Source of the DNA: Pseudonocardia oroxyli
GTDB lineage: Bacteria; Actinomycetota; Actinomycetes; Mycobacteriales; Pseudonocardiaceae
NCBI RefSeq assembly: GCF_900102195.1
Contig: NZ_FNBE01000004.1
Span: forward strand, 186,001 to 250,000
Direction: 5' to 3'
Length of the DNA stretch: 64,000 bases
In this document: one piece after another, positions 38,467-46,226 of the stretch
How the letters are laid out: every line of letters begins with the position of its first letter
Position numbering within the stretch: the first letter of the stretch is position 1
Position numbers and translations under genes: made by a program
The notes under the pieces: model-generated
Database searches by the model: none
The model's input: only the letters and a program-made list of their open reading frames with translations
What the model was told of the DNA's origin: nothing

Positions 38467-38907
38467 CTATCCGACCGCGGTGACCAGATCCGCGAACGAG
38501 GTCTGCAGCGCCGTGAGGTCCGGGCCGCAGGCGTCCGGGCCGCCCGCCGGGGCCCCGCCGTTCCCGACGCACGAGTCCTGGGCGAGGCGGTTCACGGCCG
38601 CGTCGACCGCGTCCGCCGCGCGGGTCAGCGCGTCCGGCGACGCGACCGACCCGCTCTCGGCCCGCGCCGCCGGCACCACGTTCTGGACCTCGCGCACGAA
38701 CCGCCCGCAGTTCGGGTAGGCCTGCGCGCCGGGCTGCGTCACGCACTCGTCCGACGACAGCGCGGCCAGCTTGGTGCGCAGGGCGGGCAGCGTGGCACTC
38801 GGCCCACCGCCCGAGCTCGCGGTGTGCGTGGTCGCCGCCCCGCACCCGCCGAGCAGGGCGAGGGCGAGCACGAGGACGAGCACGCGGACGGTTCGCACGC
38901 GGCCCAC
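38467..38907 (-). CDS. small secreted lipoprotein of unknown function
   Basis: A 146-residue lipoprotein. A hydrophobic leader VRVLVLVLALALLGGC ends with a clear lipobox, the lipid cysteine being at about residue 22. The mature part has a serine/glycine linker, then a helical domain with four cysteines (DECVTQ, PNCGRF, DSCVGN, DACGPD) that could form two disulfides. I place the start at GTG 38907; GTG 38898 is equally possible. It follows the YidC paralogue by a single base and may be part of that operon. I do not recognise the family. Confidence 0.75.
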   Translation of the reverse strand: MGRVRTVRVLVLVLALALLGGCGAATTHTASSGGGPSATLPALRTKLAALSSDECVTQPGAQAYPNCGRFVREVQNVVPAARAESGSVASPDALTRAADAVDAAVNRLAQDSCVGNGGAPAGGPDACGPDLTALQTSFADLVTAVG

Positions 38908-38908
38908 G

Positions 38909-39778
38909 CTACGACCGCCGTCGAACCGGCTTCTGACCGGGCTTCGGTGCGCGGGCCGCCGGGCGTGGCGCGACCGCGTCCGGCACCACCACGACCTCGC
39001 GCTCCACGATGCGCCCGAGCACGTGCTGCTCGACGAGGGTCCACCCGTTGTTCGCCAGCCAGTACACGAGCACCGCGTCCGGCAGGAACGGCACGCTCGC
39101 CAGCGCACCGAGCGGGAACACCCACGGCAGCGCGCGCATGATCCGCGGGGCGTCGGGCTGGGTGCGCAGCGAGCGCCGCGCCGTGACGTGCGTGGCGACG
39201 GCGGCGAGCACCGCCAGCGGAAGCGCCACCGCCAGCACCTGCCACGACGTGACCGACGCGCCGCCGAACGAGTCCAGCAGCGACTGCGGCATGGTCACGT
39301 ACGCCGACAGCGGGGCGCCGAACAGCCGCGCCTCGAGGAACGACCGGACCTCGTCGGGGCCGAACACGTAGTTGGGGATGGCGGCGTTCTGCTCGAAGGT
39401 CAGGCCGGGGCGGTTGAAGTAGCGCAGGACGTGCAGCAGGGCCAGGAACACCGGCGCCTGCAGCAGGGCGGAGGCCACCCCGCCGAAGGCCGACACACCG
39501 TGTTCGGCCTGCAGCGCGCGGGTCTCGGCGACGAGCTTCTGCGGATCGTCGCGGTGGCGCGCGCGCAGCTCGGTGAGCCGCGGGGCGAGCGCGCGCATCC
39601 GGTGTGCCGAGCGCAGGCGGCTCAGCGCCGGCTTGATCATCGGGGTCCGGAGCGTGAGCACCAGGAAGATCACGGCGAGGGCCCAGGCCACGCCGTCGTC
39701 GGGGCCCAGGACCAGGCCGAACACCTGGTGCCAGAACCAGAGCACGGCGGACACGGGGTAGTACAGGAAGTCGAGCAC
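38909..39778 (-). CDS. YidC/Oxa1-family membrane protein insertase paralogue
   Basis: A 289-residue membrane protein with the Oxa1 fold. It has a first helix (LDFLYYPVSAVLWFWHQVFG), a second with LAVIFLVLTLRTPMIKPAL including the positively charged groove residue in the LRTPMIKP motif, a cytoplasmic helical hairpin (HRMRALAPRLTELRARHRDDPQKL), and helices with FGGVASALLQAPVFLALLHVL. The tail is basic (PKPGQKPVRRRS). It lacks the genome-core yidC context (rnpA, jag), so it is probably a secondary paralogue. GGAGGAG precedes the GTG. Substrates are unknown; the adjacent lipoprotein and small membrane protein may be clients or partners. Confidence 0.87.
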   Translation of the reverse strand: MLDFLYYPVSAVLWFWHQVFGLVLGPDDGVAWALAVIFLVLTLRTPMIKPALSRLRSAHRMRALAPRLTELRARHRDDPQKLVAETRALQAEHGVSAFGGVASALLQAPVFLALLHVLRYFNRPGLTFEQNAAIPNYVFGPDEVRSFLEARLFGAPLSAYVTMPQSLLDSFGGASVTSWQVLAVALPLAVLAAVATHVTARRSLRTQPDAPRIMRALPWVFPLGALASVPFLPDAVLVYWLANNGWTLVEQHVLGRIVEREVVVVPDAVAPRPAARAPKPGQKPVRRRS

Positions 39779-39830
39779 GGGTCTCCTCCGGTCGGGGTGT
39801 CAGGGACACACCGGCGGTGGAGCGGACTGG

Positions 39831-40106
39831 CTACACCGCCGGGAGGGGACCCGACGGAGCGCGTGCGCGAGTGCGACCCGGGGCGTCCGGGTCGAGGAGC
39901 CGCGGAACCCGACGTCCGGGATCGCGGTGGTGCCGATGCCGCGCGACGACTGCGGGCGGCCCGGCCAGGCGGCTCGGCGCCGCGACCCGGGCGAACCCGA
40001 GCGCGAATAGCGCGGCCCCCACGATCCCGACCAGCACCGACGGCTCGGCGGCGGTGAGCACGAACCCGGCCACTGACAGCGCGAGCAGCGCCACGACCCA
40101 GCCCAT
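39831..40106 (-). CDS. small two-span membrane protein upstream of YidC paralogue
   Basis: A 91-residue protein starting MGWVVALLALSVAGFVLTAAEP, with a second hydrophobic stretch VLVGIVGAALFALGFARVA, then a basic proline/arginine/histidine-rich tail of ~45 residues likely to face the cytoplasm. GAGAGGG precedes the ATG at 40106. It is the first gene of a three-gene run with the YidC paralogue (52 bases apart) and the lipoprotein. A small DUF6412-like protein beside YidC is what I recall from related genomes, but I cannot confirm that family from the sequence. Confidence 0.65.
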   Translation of the reverse strand: MGWVVALLALSVAGFVLTAAEPSVLVGIVGAALFALGFARVAAPSRLAGPPAVVARHRHHRDPGRRVPRLLDPDAPGRTRARAPSGPLPAV

Positions 40107-40172
40107 CCCTCTCACCCCAGCGACGCTACCAGCGCCGGCGTTGCGGGTGCCGTGGCGCGGCCCGGGCGGGTG

Positions 40173-40286
40173 CACGTTTCGTGCTCTCAGCGCTGCATGA
40201 TCACCGGTTGTGCGCCGAGAGCGCTGTGCCAACCGCGCCGAGCGCACCCTTTCGCGGATCGAGCAGCGCTGAGAGCACGAAACGTG
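40173..40286. repeat. long inverted repeat with CACGTTTCGTG ends, copy 1
   Basis: Perfect 24-base arms lie at 40173-40196 and 40263-40286; each arm begins or ends with CACGTTTCGTG or its complement and contains CAGCGCTG. The 66-base loop holds TGATCA and partial echoes of the arm (GAGAGCGCTG). It sits between the divergent small membrane protein and nei genes, close to the nei -10 box. A near-identical arrangement occurs at 52892-52974. Confidence 0.88.
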
Positions 40287-40339
40287 TACCCGCGCCGCCG
40301 GAATCGCCGAGCGGTGCGGTCGCCGGTAGGTTCGGGCGC

Positions 40340-41170
40340 GTGCCTGAAGGGGACACCGTCTACCTGGCCGGCAAGCGGCTGCACGCGGCGCTGGCCGGGC
40401 AGACGCTGGTCCGCGGGGAGATCCGGCACCCGCGGCTCGCGGCGGTCGACCTGAGCGGCGTCGGCGTGACCGGGGTGGGCTCGGTGGGCAAGCACCTGTT
40501 CACGCGGTTCGACGACGGCACCAGCCTGCACTCGCACTTCCGGATGGACGGCTCCTGGCACCTCTACCGCCCCGGCATGCGCTGGCGGCGGCCCGAGTAC
40601 GAGGCGCGGGCGGTGCTGGAGGTGCCCGAGCGGGTCGCGGTCGGGTTCGCGCTGCACGACCTGGAGCTGCTGCCGACGGCGGAGGAGGACCGGCTCGTCG
40701 GGCACCTGGGCCCCGATCTGCTCGATCCCGCCTGGGGCCCTGCGCACGAGGCGGAGGCGCTGCGCCGGATGCGGGCGCGGGGCGATCACGAGCTCGGGCT
40801 GGTGTTGCTGGAGCAGCGGGTGATGGCGGGCGTCGGCAACCTCTACAAGACCGAGGTGTGCTTCCTGCTGGGGCTCACGCCGTGGACCCCGGTGCGCGAC
40901 ACGCCCGACCTCCCGGGAGTGATCGCGCTGTCCCGCAGGCTGCTGCTGTCCAACGCGGACCGCCCCGAGCAGACCACCACGGGATCGCTGCACCCGAACG
41001 AGGCGCACTGGGTGTTCGAGCGCGGCAACCGCCCGTGCCGCCGCTGCCGCACCCGGATCCAGGTCGCCGAGCAGGGCGCCGGGGTCTACGCCCGCCCGGC
41101 CTACTGGTGCCCGCGCTGCCAACAGGGCCCCGCCCCGGCCCCCACGCGCCCCCGCACCCGCCGTCGCTAG
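40340..41170 (+). CDS. nei: Fpg/Nei-family DNA glycosylase (endonuclease VIII-like)
   Basis: A 276-residue base-excision glycosylase/AP lyase for oxidised bases. The start PEGDTVYLAGKRLHAAL gives the catalytic Pro2-Glu3 after removal of the initiator. The H2TH region includes LLEQRVMAGVGNLYKTEVCFL near residue 155. The C-terminal zinc finger is CRRCRTRIQV to WCPRCQ with C-x2-C pairs near 234 and 257, between which lies the DNA-binding glycine/tyrosine-rich turn (GAGVYARPAYW). PEGDT rather than PELPE favours Nei over Fpg, as in mycobacterial Nei2. GTG at 40340 follows TAGGTT by seven bases. Confidence 0.93.
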   Translation: MPEGDTVYLAGKRLHAALAGQTLVRGEIRHPRLAAVDLSGVGVTGVGSVGKHLFTRFDDGTSLHSHFRMDGSWHLYRPGMRWRRPEYEARAVLEVPERVAVGFALHDLELLPTAEEDRLVGHLGPDLLDPAWGPAHEAEALRRMRARGDHELGLVLLEQRVMAGVGNLYKTEVCFLLGLTPWTPVRDTPDLPGVIALSRRLLLSNADRPEQTTTGSLHPNEAHWVFERGNRPCRRCRTRIQVAEQGAGVYARPAYWCPRCQQGPAPAPTRPRTRRR

Positions 41171-41204
41171 CCGACCGCCCTTCGCTGCTCAGGGGCCGAA
41201 CACG

Positions 41205-41249
41205 CGAACGGCGCCCTCGCCCACCAGGTGGGAGCGAGAGCGCCGTTCG
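41205..41249. terminator. bidirectional terminator between nei and pspA
   Basis: A strong hairpin: CGAACGGCGCCCTCGC from 41205 and its near-complement GCGAGAGCGCCGTTCG ending at 41249, with CCACC/GGTGG at the loop base. It lies between the two convergent stops (41170 and 41257). Confidence 0.75.
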
Positions 41250-41256
41250 TCGTGGA

Positions 41257-42069
41257 TCAGGCGGTGCCGGGCTGCTGCTGGGTCTGCGGCGAGCTCTGCG
41301 GCGACGCCGGGAGCTGCTGCGTGGGCTTCTCGCCGCCGGTGATCGAGTTGCCCGCCATCGAGGCGCGGATCTGGTCCAGCCGCGAGGCACCCGCCATGTC
41401 GACGGTCGCCTGCTGGACCTCGAGCATGCGGCCCTGCACGGAGTTCGACGCGAGCTCGGAGGCGCCCACCGCGTTGGCGTAGCGCTTCTCGATCTTGTCG
41501 CGGACCTCCTCGAGCGACGGGGTGTTCCCCGGCGCCGAGAGCTCGGTCATCTGCTGGAGCGACTTGGCGGCCTGCTCCTGCATCTTGGCCTGCTCGAGCT
41601 GGCTGAGCAGCTTGGTGCGCTCGGCGATCTTGGTCTGCAGCTGCATGGCGTTGCGCTCGACGGCCTGCTTGGCCTGCGCGGCCGCGCCGATCGACTGGTC
41701 GTGCAGGGTCTTCAGGTCCTCGACCGACTGCTCGGCCGTGACGAGCTGGGTCGCCGTGGCCTGCGCCGCCTGCTCGTACTGTCCGGCCTTGACCTCGTCG
41801 CCCTGCGCCCGAGCCTGGTCGGCCAGGACCAGCGCCTGCCGCGCCGAGGCCTGCAGCTTCTCGATCTCCCCCAGCTGCCGGTTGAGCTTCATCTCGAGCT
41901 GGCGCTGGTTGCCGATCACGGCCGCCGCCTGCTGCGAGAGTGCCTGGTGCTGGCGCTGCGCATCCTCGATGGCCTGCTGGATCTGCACCTTGGGGTCCGC
42001 GTATTCGTCGACCTTCGACGAGAACAGGGCCATCAGGTACTTCCAGGCCTTTGTGAAACCGTTGGCCAT
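41257..42069 (-). CDS. pspA: PspA/IM30-family membrane-stress protein
   Basis: A 270-residue coiled-coil protein that oligomerises on the inner membrane and keeps it sealed under stress. The amphipathic first helix [21 protein letters not shown] is followed by ~170 residues of heptad-rich, alanine/glutamine-rich helix. Residues 185-206 ([12 protein letters not shown] onward) are the conserved C-terminal motif, followed by a proline/glutamine tail. GGAGGTAGGCGGAGC precedes the ATG. It lies downstream of the clgR-like regulator, as in mycobacteria (Rv2744c/Rv2745c), though the two membrane partners found there are absent. Confidence 0.94.
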   Translation of the reverse strand: MANGFTKAWKYLMALFSSKVDEYADPKVQIQQAIEDAQRQHQALSQQAAAVIGNQRQLEMKLNRQLGEIEKLQASARQALVLADQARAQGDEVKAGQYEQAAQATATQLVTAEQSVEDLKTLHDQSIGAAAQAKQAVERNAMQLQTKIAERTKLLSQLEQAKMQEQAAKSLQQMTELSAPGNTPSLEEVRDKIEKRYANAVGASELASNSVQGRMLEVQQATVDMAGASRLDQIRASMAGNSITGGEKPTQQLPASPQSSPQTQQQPGTA

Positions 42070-42290
42070 CTGCTCCGCCTACCTCCGAGTGCGAAAACCG
42101 GTCGAGCGGACCGCGTGTCCCCCCGCGACCGCCATCGTGGCATCGCGACATGGGCTGCCGCCACCGCGCACGGACGATATCGGGGATCGTCCGGAGGCCG
42201 CCGTCGGGGCGACCCTGGGCTCCAGGCTACCGGTCGTCGCGCGCGGGGGCGCGTAGATCCGGACCAACCGGACAATGCCTCAGGAAGCTC

Positions 42291-42647
42291 TCAGGCCGCG
42301 GACGCCACCGGGGTACCGGGGCGACCCGACATCGCGGAGCGCACCGGCGCCAGCCGCAGGTCGGTGTGTCGCTGCCCGATCGGGACCAGCGTCTCCGTGC
42401 GCCCGACGAACTCGACGGCGGTCATGTCCTCGACGACCTCGGTCAACAGGTCGGCGAGCGAGATGTCCAGCGCCTCGCAGATCGCCGCCAGCAGCTCGCT
42501 CGAGGGCTCCTTGCGCCCGCGCTCGACCTCGGAGAGGTAGCCGAGGCTGACCCGGGCGGCGCGAGAGACGTCTCGCAGCGTGCGCTTCCGCAGGGTGCGG
42601 GCGCGCCGAAGACTGCCACCGATCGCCTCACGCAGCAGCAGAGCCAT
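42291..42647 (-). CDS. clgR: ClgR-like XRE-family transcriptional regulator
   Basis: A 118-residue regulator with an XRE helix-turn-helix at about residues 8-65 ([48 protein letters not shown]). ClgR activates clp protease and pspA genes after envelope or protein stress in actinobacteria. The C-terminal residues [15 protein letters not shown] end in small residues (VASAA), compatible with conditional turnover by ClpP as known for ClgR. The ATG at 42647 matches the family N-terminus ([10 protein letters not shown]); a 10-residue upstream extension is unlikely. Gene order clgR-pspA and pgsA upstream supports the call. Confidence 0.9.
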   Translation of the reverse strand: MALLLREAIGGSLRRARTLRKRTLRDVSRAARVSLGYLSEVERGRKEPSSELLAAICEALDISLADLLTEVVEDMTAVEFVGRTETLVPIGQRHTDLRLAPVRSAMSGRPGTPVASAA

Positions 42648-42758
42648 GTGCCCACCCCTCTCGTCCGTGCCCTCCACCGTATCGGGTCCGGCCCTCGCGT
42701 GCCCCCGTACGACCCGTCCGCTGTGGGCGAACAGCGAGGCGGGCGGCCGAGCGGGTCC

Positions 42759-42790
42759 GTGCAGTCTGTGCAGTCTGTGCGGTCAGTGCG
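42759..42790. repeat. short 9-base tandem repeat at the pgsA 3' end
   Basis: GTGCAGTCT occurs twice in direct succession, followed by GTGCGGTCA and a partial fourth unit, overlapping the pgsA stop. Probably a slippage-prone microrepeat without a specific role. Confidence 0.6.
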
Positions 42791-43391
42791 GGCGCACCGC
42801 GGTCCGCCGCAGCCGCAGCGCGCGGGCGACGTAGTCCACGCCCGTCCCGACGGTGAGCACGACGGCCACGGCCATGAACGTCCACCGGACGATCTCGACC
42901 GACGACACCTCGGGCAGCGGCAGCAGGTAGAGCCCGATCGCGAACGTCTGCACCAGGGTCTTCAGCTTGCCGCCGCGGCTGGCCGGGATGACCCCGAAGC
43001 GGAGCACCCAGAACCGCATCAGTGTGATGCCGATCTCACGGCCGAGGATCAGGACGGTCACCCACCAGTACACGATCCCCAGCAGCGAGAGCCCGATCAG
43101 CGCCGCGCCCATCAGCGCCTTGTCCGCGATGGGATCGGCGATCTTGCCGAACGAGGTCACGAGGCCGCGCCTGCGGGCGATCTCGCCGTCGAACCGGTCC
43201 GTGATGGCCGCGACGGCGAAGAGGACGGCGGCGATGAACCGCCAGGTGACGTCCGTGCCGTCGGACGTCAGCAGCGCCGCCAGGAAGAACGGGACGATCA
43301 GGATCCGGACCCCGGTCAGGACGTTCGCCAGGTTCAGGATCGGCGCCTCCGGCAGCGGGGAGGCCTGCTCCCCCGCCGGCACGGCACTCAT
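42783..43391 (-). CDS. pgsA: CDP-diacylglycerol-glycerol-3-phosphate 3-phosphatidyltransferase
   Basis: A 202-residue inner-membrane enzyme making phosphatidylglycerol phosphate (or a related phosphatidyl transfer). The CDP-alcohol phosphotransferase motif is complete: D-x2-DG-x2-AR-x8-G-x3-D-x3-D in [11 protein letters not shown] through [11 protein letters not shown], near residues 63-88. Several hydrophobic segments surround it. The ATG at 43391 (MSAVPAGEQ) overlaps the rimO stop by four bases. It corresponds by position to pgsA3 (Rv2746c). Confidence 0.93.
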   Translation of the reverse strand: MSAVPAGEQASPLPEAPILNLANVLTGVRILIVPFFLAALLTSDGTDVTWRFIAAVLFAVAAITDRFDGEIARRRGLVTSFGKIADPIADKALMGAALIGLSLLGIVYWWVTVLILGREIGITLMRFWVLRFGVIPASRGGKLKTLVQTFAIGLYLLPLPEVSSVEIVRWTFMAVAVVLTVGTGVDYVARALRLRRTAVRPH

Positions 43392-44830
43392 CCGCCTGCC
43401 GCCGCGACGAGCCCGGGCGCCTCGACCAGCACCTCGAGCGCCCGCACGACCAGGTCCGCGCCCTCGGAGTCGACGACCTCGGCCCGCACGAAGGACCCCC
43501 GGACCAGCTCGACGTCCCCCGCCTCGAACACGCACTCGCCGTCGACCTCCGGCGCCTGGTGCGCGGCCCGCCCCACGGCGTCCTCGGTGTCCGACTCCTC
43601 GGTCTCCACCAGCACGACGACCTCGGTGCCGATCCGCTCCTCGGCCCGCTGCGCCATGAGCTCGTCCACGAGGGCGGTGATCCGCGCGACGCGCGCGGCC
43701 ACCTCCTCGGGGTCGACCTTGCCGTCGTAGCCCGCGGCCTCGGTGCCGTCCTCGTCGGAGTAGCCGAAGACGCCGACGGCGTCCATCCGCGCGCCGGTCA
43801 GGAACGTCTCGAGCTCGGCCAGGTCCTCCTCGGTCTCCCCCGGGAACCCGACGATCACGTTGCTGCGGATGCCCGCCTCCGGGGCGAGCGTGCGGATCCG
43901 CGTGCAGAGCGACAGGAAGTCCTCGGTGGAGCCGAACCGGCGCATCCGCCGCAGCACCGCGTTCGACGAGTGCTGGAACGACAGGTCGAAGTACGGCGCG
44001 ATCCCGTCGGTGGTCGCGATGACCTCGACGAGGTCCGGACGGGTCTCGGCGGGCTGCAGGTAGCTGACCCGCACGCGCTCGATCCCGTCGATCGCGGCCA
44101 GGTCGCGCAGCAGGCCCACCAGCGCGCGGGTACCGCCGGGGAGGTCCTTGCCGTAGGACGTCGAGTTCTCGCTGACCAGCACCAGCTCGCGCACGCCCTC
44201 GCGGGCCAGCCAGGCGGCCTCGGCGAGCACCTCCTCGGGTGCGCGCGAGACGAACGATCCGCGGAAGGAGGGGATGGCGCAGAAGGCGCAGCGCCGGTCG
44301 CAGCCGCTGGCGAGCTTCAGCGACGCCACCGGACCGTCCTGCAGCCGGGCCCGCGGGACCCAGTCGTGGCCCGGGATCGCCCGCTCGGACGCCTGCCGCT
44401 CGACAGGCGCGATCGGCAGCAGCGTGCGGCGGTCGACGGGGACGTGCGAGACCGGGGCGTGTCCGTCCAGCACGTCCTGGAGGCGCTCGGCCAGGTCGGG
44501 GTAGGCGTCGAAGCCGAGCACCGCGTCCGCCTCCGGGAGGGACTCGGCGAGCTCCTTGCCGTACCGCTCGGCCATGCAGCCCACCGCGACGACCTTCGCG
44601 CCCCGGTTCGCCGCCACGTCCGACGCCGACAGCAGCGTGTCGATCGAGTCCTTCTTCGCCTGCTCGACGAACCCGCAGGTGTTGACGACGATGACGTCCG
44701 CCTCGTCCGCCTCCGCCAGCTCCCAGCCGGAGCCGGCGAGCCGACCCGCCAGCTCCTCGGAGTCGACCTCGTTGCGGGCACAGCCCAGCGTCAGCAGGGC
44801 CGCGCGACGCGGCGAGGCGGGGGAAGTCAC
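43388..44830 (-). CDS. rimO: ribosomal protein S12 methylthiotransferase RimO
   Basis: A 480-residue radical-SAM enzyme that methylthiolates an aspartate of ribosomal protein S12. N-terminal domain: [30 protein letters not shown] and [10 protein letters not shown] supply the auxiliary cluster cysteines. The SAM motif is [17 protein letters not shown] near residue 165. [11 protein letters not shown] and the C-terminal TRAM domain follow. The [13 protein letters not shown] signature separates RimO from MiaB. GTG at 44830 is chosen because TACCCT lies seven bases before it; ATG at 44836 would lie too close to that box. Confidence 0.95.
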   Translation of the reverse strand: MTSPASPRRAALLTLGCARNEVDSEELAGRLAGSGWELAEADEADVIVVNTCGFVEQAKKDSIDTLLSASDVAANRGAKVVAVGCMAERYGKELAESLPEADAVLGFDAYPDLAERLQDVLDGHAPVSHVPVDRRTLLPIAPVERQASERAIPGHDWVPRARLQDGPVASLKLASGCDRRCAFCAIPSFRGSFVSRAPEEVLAEAAWLAREGVRELVLVSENSTSYGKDLPGGTRALVGLLRDLAAIDGIERVRVSYLQPAETRPDLVEVIATTDGIAPYFDLSFQHSSNAVLRRMRRFGSTEDFLSLCTRIRTLAPEAGIRSNVIVGFPGETEEDLAELETFLTGARMDAVGVFGYSDEDGTEAAGYDGKVDPEEVAARVARITALVDELMAQRAEERIGTEVVVLVETEESDTEDAVGRAAHQAPEVDGECVFEAGDVELVRGSFVRAEVVDSEGADLVVRALEVLVEAPGLVAAAGG

Positions 44831-44903
44831 GGCCATCAGGGTAGACGGGAGCCCTCCGAGCGCGGTGTCGCCCTTCCCGGCCGGGGCACTAAGGTGCGTC
44901 GCC

Positions 44904-45401
44904 ATGGCAGTGGTGGCCGTCCGGCGGGCCCGCACCGCCGACGTCGTGACGATCAAGTCCCTCGTGGACAACTACGCGGGCAAGGTGTTGCTGGCCAAGG
45001 AGATCGTCACCCTCTACGAGGCGGTGCCGGAGTTCCTGGTCGCCGAGGTGGACGGCGAGGTCGTCGGCTGCGGCGCGCTGCACGTGCTGTGGGAGGACCT
45101 GGGCGAGATCCGCACGGTGGCGGTCCACCCGTCGACGCTCGGCAAGGGCGTCGGACACGCGATCGTCTCCGCGCTGATCGACGGCGCCCGCGAGCTCGGG
45201 CTGCGCAGGCTGTTCGTGCTGACCTTCGAGAAGCACTTCTTCGGCAGGCACGGGTTCGTCGAGATCGACGGCACCCCCGTGTCCCAGGAGGTGTTCGCCG
45301 CGATGCTGCGCTCCTACGATGCCGGTGTGGCGGAGTTCCTGGATCTCGCGCACGTCAAGCCGAACACCCTCGGCAACGTCCGCATGATGTTGACGCTGTG
45401 A
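44904..45401 (+). CDS. argA: amino-acid N-acetyltransferase (short ArgA)
   Basis: A 165-residue GNAT enzyme acetylating glutamate (or glutamine) at the first step of arginine synthesis. Acetyl-CoA-binding motif A reads [20 protein letters not shown] near residues 69-88, and the family-specific segment [16 protein letters not shown] lies near 103-118. It matches mycobacterial Rv2747 in size and in its place beside pgsA and before ftsK. TAAGGT lies eight bases before the ATG, divergent from rimO. Its stop overlaps the next start (GTGA). Confidence 0.9.
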   Translation: MAVVAVRRARTADVVTIKSLVDNYAGKVLLAKEIVTLYEAVPEFLVAEVDGEVVGCGALHVLWEDLGEIRTVAVHPSTLGKGVGHAIVSALIDGARELGLRRLFVLTFEKHFFGRHGFVEIDGTPVSQEVFAAMLRSYDAGVAEFLDLAHVKPNTLGNVRMMLTL

Positions 45402-46057
45402 ACGCCGTCGAGGCCGTGCGAGCGGGGGCGCTCGAGGAGCTGACAGGCCTGCTCGCGGCCGACCCGGCTCTGGCCACCGCGCGCCCCGACGGGCACCGCA
45501 CCCTGCTCCACGTCCTGGCCGACCATCCGGGGCACCGAGTGTGGGCGGTCGAGATGCTCGGCGTGCTGCTGGACGCCGGCGCGGACGTGGACGCGCGCTT
45601 CGTGGGGTTCCACCGTGAGACCCCGCTGCACTGGGCGGCGAGCAACGACGACGTCCCGCTGCTCGACGCCCTGCTCGACGCGGGCGCGGACATCGACGCC
45701 GACGGCGCGGTCATCGCGGACGGCACCCCCCTGTCGGACGCCGTGGCGTTCGGACAGCACCGCGCCGCCCGACGGCTGGTCGAGCGCGGGGCGCGCGTGC
45801 GCCAGGCCGAGGCCGCGGCGCTCGGCATGCTCGACCGCATCGCCGCGGTCGAGGACGTCGACCTCTGCTTCTGGTACGCCTGCCACGGCGGCAGCCTCGC
45901 CGCCGCGCAGCTGCTGCTCGCGCAGGGCGCGGGACTCGACCGGCTGCCGGAGTGGGAGCGCTGCACCCCGCTGGACGCCGCCGAACGCCGCGGCGCGACC
46001 GACGTGGTCACCTGGCTGCGGGAGCGCGGCGCCCACCGGGCGTCGGAGCTGTCCTAG
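45398..46057 (+). CDS. ankyrin-repeat protein coupled to argA
   Basis: A 219-residue protein made of ankyrin repeats: RTLLHVLADHPGHRVWAVEMLGVLL near 33-58, ETPLHWAASNDDVPLLDALLDAGAD near 72-96, GTPLSDAVAFGQHRAARRLVERGA near 107-131, and CTPLDAAERRGATDVVTWLRERGA near 190-213. No signal peptide or other domain. It starts at GTG overlapping the argA stop by four bases, so it is co-translated with argA. Such proteins mediate protein contacts; partner unknown. Confidence 0.85.
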   Translation: MNAVEAVRAGALEELTGLLAADPALATARPDGHRTLLHVLADHPGHRVWAVEMLGVLLDAGADVDARFVGFHRETPLHWAASNDDVPLLDALLDAGADIDADGAVIADGTPLSDAVAFGQHRAARRLVERGARVRQAEAAALGMLDRIAAVEDVDLCFWYACHGGSLAAAQLLLAQGAGLDRLPEWERCTPLDAAERRGATDVVTWLRERGAHRASELS

Positions 46058-46226
46058 CCGTCACCAGAGTCACAACAGCCACATCCGTCACCCGAACGGT
46101 GGCAGACCGTGACGCGGACGAGGTCCATGATCGTCCCCGTCCGCGGGCGACCACCGTCGCATGTGGACGCTCCCCGGCGTCGGCCGTCCCCCGCGTGCCG
46201 TCGCACCCCACCGTCCGGGAAGAAGG

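Noticed and set aside
46058..46226. MtrA-type regulatory site from GTCAC direct repeats upstream of the GH16 gene
   Set aside because: The repeats at 46060-46092 are spaced 9 bases start-to-start and do not fit the spacing I would expect for MtrA; too weak to call.
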